This document shows, piece by piece, positions 1 to 5,093 of a stretch of DNA of 7,031 bases. Source of the DNA: Jatrophihabitans sp. (lineage in GTDB: Bacteria; Actinomycetota; Actinomycetes; Mycobacteriales; Jatrophihabitantaceae); contig JAOPVG010000224.1 in NCBI GenBank assembly GCA_025966255.1, positions 1-7,031 on the forward strand, read 5' to 3'. The notes beneath the pieces are model-generated. The model did no database searches and had not been told where the DNA came from. It saw only the letters and a program-made list of their open reading frames with translations. Position 1 is the first letter of the stretch, and each line of letters opens with the position of its first letter. The translations under genes were made by a program, and so were the position numbers.

Positions 1-101
1 TCGAGTCGAGCCTGGTCTGCGCGCTCGTCACCGACGATGGCCGCGTCTACACCGGCGCCGTCGACCCCGAAGCCCTCTACGCGGCCGCAGGCACGAAGTA
101 A
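1..101 (+). CDS. C-terminal end of an unrecognised protein (partial, 5' end outside window)
   Basis: The frame whose codons begin at position 3 is open from the window edge to TAA at 99-101 and gives 32 residues ending DPEALYAAAGTK. Third codon positions are almost all G or C, as in the confirmed genes here, and the stop is followed immediately by a strong hairpin, as expected at a gene end. The peptide reads like a beta-hairpin (LVCALVTDDGRVYTG) followed by a short helix. I do not recognise the family, and so short a tail does not support a function. Its relation to the downstream ABC operon is unknown, and the hairpin suggests separate transcription. Confidence is for a real coding end only. 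Confidence 0.45.
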   Translation, partial: ESSLVCALVTDDGRVYTGAVDPEALYAAAGTK

Positions 102-121
102 GCGCTCGCGTGAGCGAGCGC
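102..121 (+). terminator. Hairpin directly after the TAA stop, possible terminator without a T tract
   Basis: GCGCTCGC (102-109) and GCGAGCGC (114-121) are perfect reverse complements separated by GTGA (110-113). This makes an 8-bp, almost all-GC stem closed by a GNRA-type tetraloop. It starts on the base after the TAA at 99-101. No T run follows, so this is not a canonical intrinsic terminator. Hairpins without a U tract are often proposed as terminators in actinobacteria, but that role is inference here. The right arm is shared with the first copy of the local repeat. Confidence 0.4.
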
Positions 122-215
122 AGCGAGGCTCGGGTGTGAGCGAGCGCAGCGAGCGAACCGTAGGTATGGGGCTTCGCCGCCCGAACGAGCGCAGCGAGGC
201 TCGGGCGTGAGCGAG
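110..215. repeat. Cluster of 26-bp-spaced GAGCGAGCGCAGCGAG repeats
   Basis: GTGAGCGAGCGCAGCGAG occurs perfectly at 110-127 and 136-153, a 26-nt period. CGAGCGCAGCGAGGCTCGGG occurs perfectly at 115-134 and 186-205. A further partial copy, GTGAGCGAG, follows at 207-215, again 26 nt after the phase of the preceding copy. The second copy breaks off at 153 into a unique stretch (154-180). Each full copy contains CGAGC and GCTCG arms (115-119/128-132 and 186-190/199-203) that could form a small hairpin. Repeats of this GAGCGAGCGCAGCGAG type are, to my knowledge, common in intergenic DNA of GC-rich actinobacteria. Their function is unknown to me. Confidence 0.75.
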
Positions 216-221
216 GAAGGA
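213..221 (+). promoter_or_regulatory. Ribosome-binding site supporting GTG 225 as start of the ABC ATPase
   Basis: The purine run GAGGAAGGA at 213-221 precedes GTG at 225. The GAGG part (213-216) has an 8-nt spacer to that codon, which is close to ideal. The in-frame alternative GTG at 207 has only a weak GAGG far upstream, inside the repeat. This favours 225. Confidence 0.55.
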
Positions 222-224
222 CTC

Positions 225-1169
225 GTGGCCGGGTCCGGCGCGGGCGCAGCGATCTCCTCGATCGGACTGACCAAGCGCTTCGGTTCGGTGAATGCGGTCG
301 ACGGTGTCGACCTCGACGTGCCCGTCGGCTCGGTCTACGGATTCCTTGGTCCGAACGGCTCGGGCAAGACGACAACGATCCGGATGCTGCTCGGCCTGAT
401 CTTCCCCACGTCGGGTTCCCACACCCTGCTCGGAGATGACTTCCTGACCTCCGGTGCGCTCGCCCTGTCTCGGGTCGGCGCGCTCGTCGAGGGACCGGCC
501 TTCCATCCGTACCTGAGCGGACACGCGAATCTTGTGCGCCTCGATGCCGCCGACCGCTCGGCCGATGCCGGTACGGTCAAGACCCGCGTCGGCGAGGCGC
601 TCGATCGCGTCGGACTTTCTGCGGCCGCGGCGAAGCGTTACCGGGCCTACTCACTCGGCATGCGGCAGCGCCTCGGCATCGCGGCGGCGTTGCTGCGCCC
701 GCGCGACCTACTCGTGCTCGACGAACCGACCAACGGGCTGGATCCGCAGGGCACCCGCGAGGTGCGCACGCTCGTGTCCGATCTCGCCCGCGGCGGCGTG
801 ACCGTCTTCCTGTCCTCGCATCTGCTCAGCGAGGTGGAGCAGCTGTGCACCGCGGTCGGCGTGATGAGCGCGGGCCGCCTGGTGTGGCAGGGCGAGCTGG
901 CCCACCTGCGTGAGCAGCAGGCGAAGCAGGTGCGGGTGGAGACCCCGGCGCCCGACGCCGCGGCTCGCGTGCTGACCGCAGCCGGCCTGCGCGACGTGGC
1001 CCGCGCTGACGCGATCGTGACGGCGACGCTCGGCGACGCCGATCCGGAGCAGCTCGTGACCGCGCTCGTCCGGGCCGGTGTGGGCGTGCGCGGGTTCGCG
1101 GTCGAGCGGCCCAGCTTCGAGGAGCAGTTCGTCGGGCTCACCGGGGAGGGGTTCAATGTCTCCGGCTGA
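225..1169 (+). CDS. ABC transporter ATP-binding protein, BcrA/CcmA-like export type
   Basis: Cytoplasmic ATPase subunit that would power the membrane protein encoded next. From GTG 225 it is 314 residues. All nucleotide-binding motifs are present in order: Walker A GPNGSGKTT (42-50), signature YSLGMRQ (142-148), Walker B LLVLDE (162-167), D-loop GLD (171-173) and switch histidine in SSHLLSE (H199). The position normally held by the Q-loop glutamine reads ALVEGP, with glutamate (E89), as I recall for BcrA and lantibiotic-immunity LanF ATPases. After about residue 225 a C-terminal accessory region follows (PSFEEQFVGLTGE near the end), typical of ABC-2 exporter ATPases of about 300 residues. An in-frame GTG at 207 would add six residues (MSEEGL) but lies within a repeat. 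The gene overlaps the permease by 14 nt, so translation is probably coupled. The substrate cannot be read from sequence; drug, peptide antibiotic or lipid export are all possible. Confidence 0.93.
   Translation: MAGSGAGAAISSIGLTKRFGSVNAVDGVDLDVPVGSVYGFLGPNGSGKTTTIRMLLGLIFPTSGSHTLLGDDFLTSGALALSRVGALVEGPAFHPYLSGHANLVRLDAADRSADAGTVKTRVGEALDRVGLSAAAAKRYRAYSLGMRQRLGIAAALLRPRDLLVLDEPTNGLDPQGTREVRTLVSDLARGGVTVFLSSHLLSEVEQLCTAVGVMSAGRLVWQGELAHLREQQAKQVRVETPAPDAAARVLTAAGLRDVARADAIVTATLGDADPEQLVTALVRAGVGVRGFAVERPSFEEQFVGLTGEGFNVSG
1143..1151 (+). promoter_or_regulatory. Strong ribosome-binding site of the permease, inside the ATPase gene
   Basis: GGGGAGGGG lies within the last codons of the ATPase, with about 6 nt between its AGG core and ATG 1156. 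This fixes the permease start inside the ATPase reading frame and excludes an upstream in-frame ATG at 1078. Confidence 0.7.
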
Positions 1170-1977
1170 GCTGCCCGGCCGGTTCTTCCGGTCCGAGCTG
1201 AAGCTGGTGTTCCGCCGTCGCCGCAACGTGGCGCTGCTGACGATTCTCGGGCTCGTGCCCGTCCTCATCTCGATAGCGGTCAAGACGAGCAACCGCAGCA
1301 GCCGGGGCGGGTCGATCTTCGGCGGCATCTCCGAGAACGGTCTGTTCGCAGCCCTCGCCGCGTTGCTCGCCGTCCTGCCGCTGTTTCTCCCGCTCGTGGT
1401 CTCGGTCGTGGCCGGCGACGCGATCGCGGGCGAGGCGAGCACCGGCACGCTGCGGTACCTGCTGTCCGTGCCGGTGGGCCGGACTCGGCTGCTCACGGTC
1501 AAGCTGGCCGCGATCCTCGTGTGGTGCGTGGCCTGCGTGGCGACGGTCGCGCTGATGGGGGTGCTGGCCGGCCTGGCGCTGTTCCCGTCCGGCGAGCTCA
1601 CCCTGCTGTCGGGTCGACCGGTGGCGTACTCGGTCGGGCTCGGCCGCCTGGCGCTCGTCAGCGGCTACGTGGTCGTGGTGATCGCGATGGTCGGTGCGCT
1701 CGGGCTGTTCGTCTCGACGATGACCGAGGTGCCCGTCGCGGCCATGGCCGCCACGTTGACGTTGACGATCGTCAGCGAGGTGGCCGATGCGGTTCCGCAG
1801 CTGTCGGCCATCCACGGCTGGCTGCCCACGCACTACTGGTTGCAGTGGGTGGACCTGCTGCGCGACCCCGTCCGCACCGTCGACATCAGCACCGGTCTGC
1901 TCGTGACGCTCGGCTACGTGACGGTATTCCTGGCCTTGGCCTGGGCGCGGTTCGGCGGCAAGGACGTCACGTCGTAG
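1156..1977 (+). CDS. ABC-2 type transporter permease
   Basis: Integral membrane subunit expected to form the export channel with the upstream ATPase, probably as a dimer. It has 273 residues. A basic cytoplasmic start (KLVFRRRRN, about 16-24) precedes six hydrophobic segments at about 25-42, 63-86, 114-141, 162-188, 194-211 and 245-265, the ABC-2 membrane topology. The stretch GEASTGTLRYLLSVPVGR (92-109), just after the second helix, is the characteristic intracellular motif of BcrB/NatB-like and related ABC-2 permeases. Start ATG 1156 has a near-perfect ribosome-binding site and overlaps the ATPase end by 14 nt. The gene ends 2 nt from the convergent DUF2630 gene. No two-component system, precursor peptide or modification enzyme is next to the pair, so nothing here points to a particular substrate. 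Confidence 0.92.
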   Translation: MSPAELPGRFFRSELKLVFRRRRNVALLTILGLVPVLISIAVKTSNRSSRGGSIFGGISENGLFAALAALLAVLPLFLPLVVSVVAGDAIAGEASTGTLRYLLSVPVGRTRLLTVKLAAILVWCVACVATVALMGVLAGLALFPSGELTLLSGRPVAYSVGLGRLALVSGYVVVVIAMVGALGLFVSTMTEVPVAAMAATLTLTIVSEVADAVPQLSAIHGWLPTHYWLQWVDLLRDPVRTVDISTGLLVTLGYVTVFLALAWARFGGKDVTS

Positions 1978-1979
1978 GG

Positions 1980-2216
1980 CTACTGCAGGTAGCCCTCGAC
2001 CTCGTTGACGGTGCGCGGCTTGGCCGCCTCCGGGTCCTCGCCGAACTCCTCCCGGGCGCGGCGCTGGCGCAGGAGGTCCCAGTACTGGTCCAGCTCGAGC
2101 TCGAGCTTCTCGAGCCGGGTCCGATCCTCGGCGGTCAGCGGGTGGTGCGCCGCGCGCAGTTTCTTCTCCTCGGTTACGAGGTCATTGATGTGCTCGAGCA
2201 TCGACTTGTCGTCCAT
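1980..2216 (-). CDS. DUF2630 family small protein
   Basis: A 78-residue, charged, almost entirely helical protein. The first half (MLEHINDLVTEEKKLRAA, about 6-23) and the second helix (TRLEKLELELDQYWDLLRQRRA, 33-54) look like an antiparallel helical hairpin or short coiled coil. LDQYWDLLRQRRA followed by a GEDPE segment and the NEVEGYLQ end match what I know of DUF2630, a family of unknown function largely confined to actinobacteria. There is no signal peptide or membrane segment. Start ATG 2216 has AGGAG about 5 nt upstream. The last gene of the minus-strand block, it begins 7 nt after the AraC regulator and is probably co-transcribed and translationally coupled with it. Confidence 0.88.
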   Translation of the reverse strand: MDDKSMLEHINDLVTEEKKLRAAHHPLTAEDRTRLEKLELELDQYWDLLRQRRAREEFGEDPEAAKPRTVNEVEGYLQ

Positions 2217-2226
2217 CGGACTCCTA
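2217..2226 (-). promoter_or_regulatory. Ribosome-binding site of DUF2630 gene fused to the AraC stop codon
   Basis: On the minus strand the AraC stop TAG (2226-2224) runs into GAG to give TAGGAG, and ATG follows after TCCG. The AGGAG ribosome-binding site thus shares bases with the upstream stop, the classic layout for termination-reinitiation coupling. Confidence 0.6.
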
Positions 2227-3090
2227 CCGTTTCGGGGCTTGGCCGTGCGGGGTTTGGGCGCCGGCTCCGAACTCGGAGACCAACCAGCGCGTGGGTGTGC
2301 ATCCGGAGAGTGCGGTGAACTCGCGGACGAGGTGGGACTGGTCGTAGTAGCCGCGTTCGGCCGCGACGTCAGCCATCGGGATCCGCGTCCCGGCTTGATG
2401 GCCGCGCTGCAGCTGCCGCCGGGCGGCGTCGAAGCGGATCACCCGGGCGGCCGCCTTCGGCGCCAGGCCGGTCTCCTGCCGGAACCGGTTCGCAAGATGC
2501 CGGTCGCTCCACCCGGTCTCGCGGCTCAGCCCGGCGATCGATGCAGTGCCGTTCGTTCGACGCAGTTGGTTCCACGCGTAGACGACCTCGTCCTGGACGC
2601 CGCCGTGCCGGGAGTCGTCCAGGAGCTCGAGCAGCGCCTGGTCCAAGACCGCGAACCGGGCCGGCCAGCCACGGGCCGCTCGGAGCCGATCCTGGATGTC
2701 CGCGGCCGCGCGACCAAGCAGGTCAGCGGCGTGGACATCGATCCCGGCCAGCTCGCCGGCCGGCAGCCCGAACAGGCGGCGGGCCCAGAGCGGGCTCAGC
2801 TGCAGCTGGACGCCCGACTGCGCGCCGTCGTGACGGATCAGGGCCGGTGTGGTGTGCAGGCCGCCGACGAGTGAGTCATAGGAACCCGGCGGCTGGGTGG
2901 GATCGGTGTGCTGAGCCATGTGCAGCTGGTCGTCGAGCGTGAAGATCACCGTCACGTACGGCGACGGGAGCCCGCGGTGCAGCGCCGGCGTGATACCGGC
3001 CTGTCGGTATCCGCTGTAGGCGTCCAACACGTGCCGCAACGCCAGCACCGGACGCCGCACGACGTACTCGTCGACGACCGGGGCAGCCAT
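2224..3090 (-). CDS. AraC/XylS-family transcriptional regulator
   Basis: A 288-residue regulator. The C-terminal half carries the two helix-turn-helix units of the AraC DNA-binding domain: the first at about 183-205 (ASIAGLSRETGWSDRHLANRF), the second at about 238-262 (MADVAAERGYYDQSHLVREF), followed by SGCTPTRWL, the usual AraC tail motif. The N-terminal region (about 10-135, with GYR, HRGLPSPYVTVIF and LFGLPAGEL segments) resembles the DUF6597-type sensory domain of many actinobacterial AraC proteins rather than the arabinose cupin, so the ligand is unknown. The ATG is preceded directly by a G run with no proper spacing, so the initiation signal is poor; a GTG at codon 11 is an alternative. 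The gene lies 27 nt after the peroxidase-like gene and 7 nt before DUF2630. Control of the neighbouring redox genes is plausible by position only. Confidence 0.92.
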   Translation of the reverse strand: MAAPVVDEYVVRRPVLALRHVLDAYSGYRQAGITPALHRGLPSPYVTVIFTLDDQLHMAQHTDPTQPPGSYDSLVGGLHTTPALIRHDGAQSGVQLQLSPLWARRLFGLPAGELAGIDVHAADLLGRAAADIQDRLRAARGWPARFAVLDQALLELLDDSRHGGVQDEVVYAWNQLRRTNGTASIAGLSRETGWSDRHLANRFRQETGLAPKAAARVIRFDAARRQLQRGHQAGTRIPMADVAAERGYYDQSHLVREFTALSGCTPTRWLVSEFGAGAQTPHGQAPKR

Positions 3091-3117
3091 CCCCCCAGCA
3101 TGCCACCGGGTGGGCGA

Positions 3118-3690
3118 TCAGGACGGGCGGTCCAGGTGGTGGTACTCCTCGTTCGGCTGCTGGCCGGTCGCGAGCGCCATGCGGTTGGTGAAGTTGTACA
3201 TGGCCGCGATCTCGACGACGTCCCACACCTCATGCTTGGTGAGTCCGACGTCCTCGAGTCGCTGCAGGTCGCTCTCGGCCATCTCGTACGGACGGGCCGT
3301 GAGCTTCTCGGCAAACTCGCAGATCGCGCTCCGCCGCTCGTCCAGTCCAGCGTGTCGCCAGTTGGTTGCGATGTAGTCGGCCTGCACCTCGTCGCCGAGT
3401 GCCCGACGCAGGGCGTGGCCGTGCGACACGATGCAGTACGTGCAGCGGTTGTATGCGCTGACCACTACCGCGATCATCTCGCGGTCGGCCTCGTCCAGAT
3501 TCGCGGTCGCCTCGTGCAGCTGCTTGTAGTGCCCGAACCACGCGGACAGTCGCTCCGGTCGGTAGCTGTAACTGCGGAAGACGTTGGGGACGAACCCGAT
3601 GGTCTCGCGGGCCTTGGCGAACAGGCTTTGCAGCCGCTCCGGCAGCGTCAACTCGTCGGGCAGGGGGAAGAACCATGCAGCTCGGGCCAT
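3118..3690 (-). CDS. Peroxidase-related enzyme, AhpD/carboxymuconolactone decarboxylase superfamily
   Basis: A 190-residue all-helical protein, the usual length of the uncharacterised peroxidase-related subfamily of AhpD-like proteins. The opening [19 protein letters not shown] and [10 protein letters not shown] (31-40) are typical of that subfamily. The redox centre is [15 protein letters not shown] (83-97): C83 and C86 form the CxxC pair, with H90 and H92 nearby. In AhpD the equivalent cysteines carry out thiol peroxidase/reductase chemistry. The true substrate and electron donor here are unknown. ATG 3690 is the only sensible start because an in-frame TGA lies two codons upstream. Its GGAGGGGG ribosome-binding site is 12 nt away and sits in one arm of an inverted repeat. 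The gene lies 70 nt after the LLM gene and 27 nt before the AraC regulator. Confidence 0.88.
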   Translation of the reverse strand: MARAAWFFPLPDELTLPERLQSLFAKARETIGFVPNVFRSYSYRPERLSAWFGHYKQLHEATANLDEADREMIAVVVSAYNRCTYCIVSHGHALRRALGDEVQADYIATNWRHAGLDERRSAICEFAEKLTARPYEMAESDLQRLEDVGLTKHEVWDVVEIAAMYNFTNRMALATGQQPNEEYHHLDRPS

Positions 3691-3701
3691 GCCTCATGAA
3701 T

Positions 3702-3737
3702 ACCCCCTCCGCCCCGGCCCACTGGGACGGAGGGGGT
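3702..3737 (-). promoter_or_regulatory. Perfect 10-bp inverted repeat covering the peroxidase-like gene's ribosome-binding site
   Basis: ACCCCCTCCG (3702-3711) and CGGAGGGGGT (3728-3737) are exact reverse complements around a 16-nt loop that has a further CCC/GGG pairing. In the minus-strand transcript the second arm is GGAGGGGG, the only Shine-Dalgarno-like sequence upstream of ATG 3690. It could be a translational control hairpin, a terminator for the LLM gene (no T tract follows) or a protein-binding operator. Sequence alone does not separate these. Confidence 0.55.
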
Positions 3738-3760
3738 GTTCACGACCGGGAAGTCGAGCG

Positions 3761-4537
3761 TTACAGGGAAGCGCGCCAGTCCAGCCAGCGCCGCAGCGGC
3801 TTTAGGTCGTAGTCGGGACCGCCGATCCCGACGGTGAACAACGATGCGCCGGCTTCGATCAGCGGCGGCCCGGCCTCGGCCGGGTTGCCGTCCGGAGCGC
3901 CGACCGACCGCTCGATCTCGTCCGGGTTGCGGCCGACGTCGGCGCAGTGTGCGGCCAGGATCTGCTGCTTGCGCTTGAGCGTTTCGAGATCGCTGAACGA
4001 GTGCCAGATGTCGGCGTGCTGGGCGACCAGGCGCAGCGTCTTCTTCTCGCCGCCGCCGCCGATCAGCACCGGGATCTTGCGGGTGGGTGCGGGATTGAGC
4101 TCGGCCCACCGCGACTCGATCCGCGGCAGGTCCTCGGCGAGTTGGTTGAGGCGTGCGCCGGCGGTGCCGAAGTCGTAGCCGTACTCGGTGTAGTCCTTCT
4201 CGAACCAGCCCGACCCGATCCCGAAGATCAACCGTCCGTCGCTGATGTGGTCGACGGTGCGGGCCATGTCGGCGAGCAGATCGGGGTTGCGGTAGCTGTT
4301 GCAGGTGACGAGCGCACCTATCTCTACCCGGGAGGTCTGCTCGGCCCAGGCGCCGAGCATCGTCCAGCATTCGAAGTGCTTGCCCTCGGGATCCCCGTAG
4401 AGCGGATAGAAGTGATCCCAGTTGAAGATGATGTCGACGCCGAGGTCCTCGGCCTCGGACACCGTTCGGCGGATCGCGGCGTAGTCGGCGTGCTGGGGCT
4501 GCAGTTGAACCCCGATGCGAATTGGATGATTGGTCAC
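3761..4537 (-). CDS. LLM-class F420-dependent oxidoreductase (luciferase-like monooxygenase fold)
   Basis: A 258-residue TIM-barrel enzyme of the bacterial luciferase-like superfamily, whose actinobacterial members mostly transfer hydride to or from F420. Visible family features are the first strand IRIGVQLQPQ (6-15), AEDLGVDIIFNWDHFYPLYGD (29-49), the conserved VEIGALVTCNSYRNPDLLADMARTVDHISDGRLIFGIGSGW block (about 71-111) with cofactor-phosphate-binding GIGSGW, and IPVLIGGGGEKKTLRLVAQHADIW (about 154-177). It is somewhat shorter than the roughly 300-residue members but ends cleanly with no sign of truncation. The start is GTG 4537; the first codons are AT-rich and no ribosome-binding site precedes it, consistent with leaderless translation. 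The substrate is unknown. F420 use is inferred from family and from the adjacent Ddn-like gene. Confidence 0.9.
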   Translation of the reverse strand: MTNHPIRIGVQLQPQHADYAAIRRTVSEAEDLGVDIIFNWDHFYPLYGDPEGKHFECWTMLGAWAEQTSRVEIGALVTCNSYRNPDLLADMARTVDHISDGRLIFGIGSGWFEKDYTEYGYDFGTAGARLNQLAEDLPRIESRWAELNPAPTRKIPVLIGGGGEKKTLRLVAQHADIWHSFSDLETLKRKQQILAAHCADVGRNPDEIERSVGAPDGNPAEAGPPLIEAGASLFTVGIGGPDYDLKPLRRWLDWRASL

Positions 4538-4544
4538 CTATTCG

Positions 4545-4550
4545 ACGGTA
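4545..4550 (-). promoter_or_regulatory. Candidate -10 element for leaderless transcription of the LLM gene
   Basis: On the minus strand TACCGT (a TAnnnT hexamer) ends 7 nt before GTG 4537. That is the spacing expected if transcription begins at the start codon itself, common in actinobacteria and fitting the absent ribosome-binding site. I see no convincing -35 hexamer. Confidence 0.4.
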
Positions 4551-4564
4551 GCCGAACGAGTTAA

Positions 4565-4576
4565 GCCGGTTCCGGC
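4565..4576. promoter_or_regulatory. Palindrome GCCGGTTCCGGC upstream of the LLM gene, possible operator
   Basis: GCCGG and CCGGC arms flank TT in a 12-bp near-perfect palindrome centred about 33 nt upstream of GTG 4537. If the leaderless promoter is right, it covers roughly -28 to -39, where a bound repressor would block RNA polymerase. Short GC palindromes also arise by chance in such DNA, hence low confidence. Confidence 0.25.
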
Positions 4577-4613
4577 AAGGTCCCGACACCGACCCGGCCG
4601 TGCTCGCCGAGCT

Positions 4614-4626
4614 CAGGCAGAGCCTG
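4614..4626 (-). terminator. Weak hairpin after the Ddn-like gene
   Basis: CAGGC (4614-4618) and GCCTG (4622-4626) pair around AGA, 12 nt past the end of the Ddn-like gene in the direction of transcription. With a 5-bp stem, a 3-nt loop and no T tract it is at best a poor terminator. It is listed because it shares the 100-nt gap with the LLM promoter candidate, where a transcript boundary is likely. Confidence 0.2.
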
Positions 4627-4637
4627 CAGGCCGGGCG

Positions 4638-5069
4638 TTACCTCACCGGTTCCAGCAACACGAGCGGGATCTCGCGCTCCGTCCGCTTCTGGTAGCCGGC
4701 GTAGTTCTTGTGGTCCTGAGTTACCAGCGGCCACAGCCGGGCGCGTTCCTCGGCGGTCGCGACGCGTGCCCGCATCGGCTCCTTCGCCTTACCGCGCACC
4801 CGCACCTCGACGTCGGGGTTGTCGCTCAGGTTCAGGAACCACGCCGGATGAGTGTCGTCGCCGCCGCGGGATGCCACCACCACCAGCGTCGAGCCCTCGG
4901 TGACCGGCGCGGTCAACATGACCGAGCGTGGCTGACCGCTCTTGCGTCCGACCGTGGTGAGCTCGAGGACGGGCATTCCGGAGACGTCCCAGCCCGCCCG
5001 GTTGCCGGTGATCTTGAGCATGATTCGGTGCACCGCGTTCATGGACTTCAGGAACAGGTCGCTGGGCAT
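4638..5069 (-). CDS. Deazaflavin (F420H2)-dependent nitroreductase family protein, Ddn-like
   Basis: A 143-residue small split-barrel protein of the family typified by Mycobacterium tuberculosis Ddn, which uses reduced F420 to reduce quinones and, incidentally, nitroimidazole prodrugs. Family marks in order: VLELTTVGRKSGQPRSVML (34-52), the F420-binding segment VVVASRGGDDTHPAWFLNL (63-81), NPDVEVRV (84-91), ATAEERARLWPLV (104-116), and the C-terminal NYAGYQKRTEREIPLVLLEP (122-141) with its conserved tyrosines. There is no signal peptide; the N-terminal helix (LFLKSMNAVHRIMLKI) may lie at the membrane as suggested for Ddn. ATG 5069 gives the family's usual N-terminus but lacks a ribosome-binding site close by, and the 24-nt gap to the upstream gene is mostly a hairpin. 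Translation coupled to the thioredoxin-NHL gene is likely. The physiological substrate is unknown. Confidence 0.92.
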   Translation of the reverse strand: MPSDLFLKSMNAVHRIMLKITGNRAGWDVSGMPVLELTTVGRKSGQPRSVMLTAPVTEGSTLVVVASRGGDDTHPAWFLNLSDNPDVEVRVRGKAKEPMRARVATAEERARLWPLVTQDHKNYAGYQKRTEREIPLVLLEPVR

Positions 5070-5070
5070 G

Positions 5071-5089
5071 GGCGGGAGCGTAACCCGCC
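5071..5089 (-). promoter_or_regulatory. 6-bp hairpin filling the gap before the Ddn-like start codon
   Basis: GGCGGG (5071-5076) and CCCGCC (5084-5089) are exact reverse complements around AGCGTAA. In the minus-strand transcript the stem lies between the TGA of the thioredoxin-NHL gene and ATG 5069, leaving one base before the ATG. The only purine-rich motif (AGGCGGG) is its first arm. It may affect initiation or mRNA stability. Confidence 0.3.
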
Positions 5090-5093
5090 TGGC

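Noticed and set aside
110..215. Repeat cluster as a CRISPR array
   Set aside because: The repeats are nearly contiguous with a 26-nt period, there are no unique spacers of regular length between them, and no cas genes are present.
1078..1155. Permease starting at the upstream ATG at 1078
   Set aside because: This would add 26 Ser/Gly-rich residues encoded within the ATPase end. The strong GGGGAGGGG site places the start at 1156.
708..1833. Minus-strand open frames (297 and 226 codons) opposite the ABC operon
   Set aside because: Both are low-complexity, Arg/His/Ala-rich translations antisense to clear ABC genes, with no domain features.
225..1977. ABC pair as part of a lantibiotic or bacteriocin biosynthetic cluster
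   Set aside because: No precursor peptide, modification enzyme, protease or sensor kinase is visible; flanking genes are unrelated. Only the E-loop hints at peptide export.
2005..2874. Plus-strand open frame of about 289 codons opposite DUF2630 and AraC
   Set aside because: It is antisense to two recognisable families, and its translation is Arg/Ser-rich without family motifs.
4573..4672. Plus-strand peptide DTDPAVLAELRQSLQAGRYL in the gap before the Ddn-like gene end
   Set aside because: It reads like protein, but it has no ATG or ribosome-binding site, is bounded by nearby stops and runs into the Ddn-like gene's antisense strand. It is too short to support as a gene or a remnant.
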